From Gemmatimonadota bacterium (GTDB lineage: Bacteria > Gemmatimonadota > Gemmatimonadetes > Gemmatimonadales > GWC2-71-9), in the NCBI GenBank assembly GCA_003222235.1, contig QHVD01000345.1, forward strand, positions 1-6,551: a DNA stretch of 6,551 nt. Direction: 5' to 3'. How positions within the stretch are numbered: the stretch's first letter is position 1; each line of letters begins with the position of its first letter. Positions 6,055-6,551 of the stretch are shown here, one piece after another. Below the pieces are notes generated by a model. That model made no database searches. It had not been told where the DNA came from and saw only the letters and a program-made list of their open reading frames with translations. Made by a program: the position numbers and the translations under genes.

Positions 6055-6551
6055 ATGGATCGCCGACGCTTCCTCAAGGTGTTGGGCGCCACGGGCGGCG
6101 GCGCGGCCGCACTCTCGGCGTGCGGCATCGGGCCCGAGCCGACCGAGCATCTCATTCCTTACCTGGTTCAGCCCGAGGAGCAGGTTCCGGGCATCCCGAC
6201 CTGGTACGCCACCACGTGCCGCGAGTGCGCCGCCGGGTGCGGGCTGCACGCCAAGGTGCGCGAGGGACGCGTGATCAAGCTCGAGGGGAATCCCGAGTCC
6301 CCGCTCAACCAGGGACGGCTCTGCTCCCGCGGTCAGGCGGCGCTCCAGGGGCTCTACAACCCCGACCGCGTCACGGACCCGATGGCGCGCGGCGCCGACG
6401 GCCGGTGGCAGACGCTCACGTGGGACGAGGCGATCGCGCGGCTCGGCGCCAAGGTGAAGGAGGCGCGTGGCACCGGAGCCGTCTTCGTCACGGGGCTCGA
6501 GACCGGCTCGTTCGGAGAGCTGGTCGGGAGCTGGATGAAGGAAGCGGGCGG
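6055..6551 (+). CDS. actB: ACIII subunit B, molybdopterin-oxidoreductase-like Fe-S protein (ActB-like), 3' partial
   Basis: Only the first 165 residues are present; the frame is open to the right edge. The protein starts with a twin-arginine signal (DRRRFLKVLG, residues 2-11) followed by a lipobox, L20-S-A-C23, so it is probably a Tat-exported, lipid-anchored protein. Next come HLIPYLVQPEE (32-42) and WYATTCRECAAGC (50-62), with cysteines C55, C58, C62 and C90, the [4Fe-4S] quartet of the molybdopterin oxidoreductase N-terminus, then LCSRGQAALQGLYNPDR (89-105) and LTWDEAI (121-127). These resemble ActB, a fusion of a molybdopterin-enzyme-like domain and an Fe-S ferredoxin-like domain that accepts electrons from the quinol site. 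In known ACIII the first domain carries no molybdenum cofactor; whether that holds here cannot be judged from this fragment. The upstream pentahaem gene supports ActB over a polysulfide or formate enzyme, which remain alternatives. Confidence 0.8.
   Translation, partial: MDRRRFLKVLGATGGGAAALSACGIGPEPTEHLIPYLVQPEEQVPGIPTWYATTCRECAAGCGLHAKVREGRVIKLEGNPESPLNQGRLCSRGQAALQGLYNPDRVTDPMARGADGRWQTLTWDEAIARLGAKVKEARGTGAVFVTGLETGSFGELVGSWMKEAG

Noticed and set aside
1..6551. A defence system, prophage, transposon or reverse-transcriptase locus
   Set aside because: No nuclease, integrase, transposase, toxin-antitoxin, reverse transcriptase or inverted terminal repeat was seen; the content is metabolic, exported and respiratory genes.

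Overview
The window is GC-rich throughout and every gene I can support lies on the + strand. Two features suggest an uncultured environmental bacterium, most plausibly Gemmatimonadota: a large secreted Asp-box (BNR/VPS10-type) propeller protein and the start of an alternative complex III (act) operon. Acidobacteriota, Rokubacteria-like and other ACIII-bearing lineages are not excluded. The organism call is an inference from gene content and composition.

Region 1 (1-1712) holds two overlapping genes. The first is the 3' part of a dihydroorotate-dehydrogenase-like FMN TIM-barrel protein, cut by the left edge. The second is a complete enolase-superfamily enzyme of the o-succinylbenzoate synthase / N-acylamino-acid racemase type. 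It keeps the full catalytic set (KxK, three acidic metal ligands, distal Lys). The overlap of about 20 bases suggests co-translation and a shared pathway, which I cannot name.

Region 2 (1713-1783) is a short spacer holding the most unusual DNA here: 4.5 copies of an 8-base CTAG-led repeat, whose first 28 bases form a perfect palindrome. By eye, five of the six CTAG tetranucleotides in the window are in it. A clear ribosome binding site for the next gene follows.

Region 3 (1784-5331) encodes a 1026-residue exported protein with eleven Asp-box-like motifs, an Ig-like region and a helical tail. A small DUF3788-like cytoplasmic protein follows through an ATGA stop/start overlap. A TACAAT box just upstream of the small gene raises the possibility of an internal promoter and a leaderless transcript.

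Region 4 (5332-6551) is a 97-base spacer with a candidate promoter, then an exported pentahaem cytochrome c (ActA-like) and the N-terminus of a Tat-exported, lipobox-bearing molybdopterin-oxidoreductase-like Fe-S protein (ActB-like), cut by the right edge. Together these read as the start of an ACIII operon, which oxidises quinol and passes electrons to cytochrome c or an oxidase in place of the bc1 complex. I found no tRNA, rRNA, CRISPR array, insertion sequence or recognisable novel defence system.
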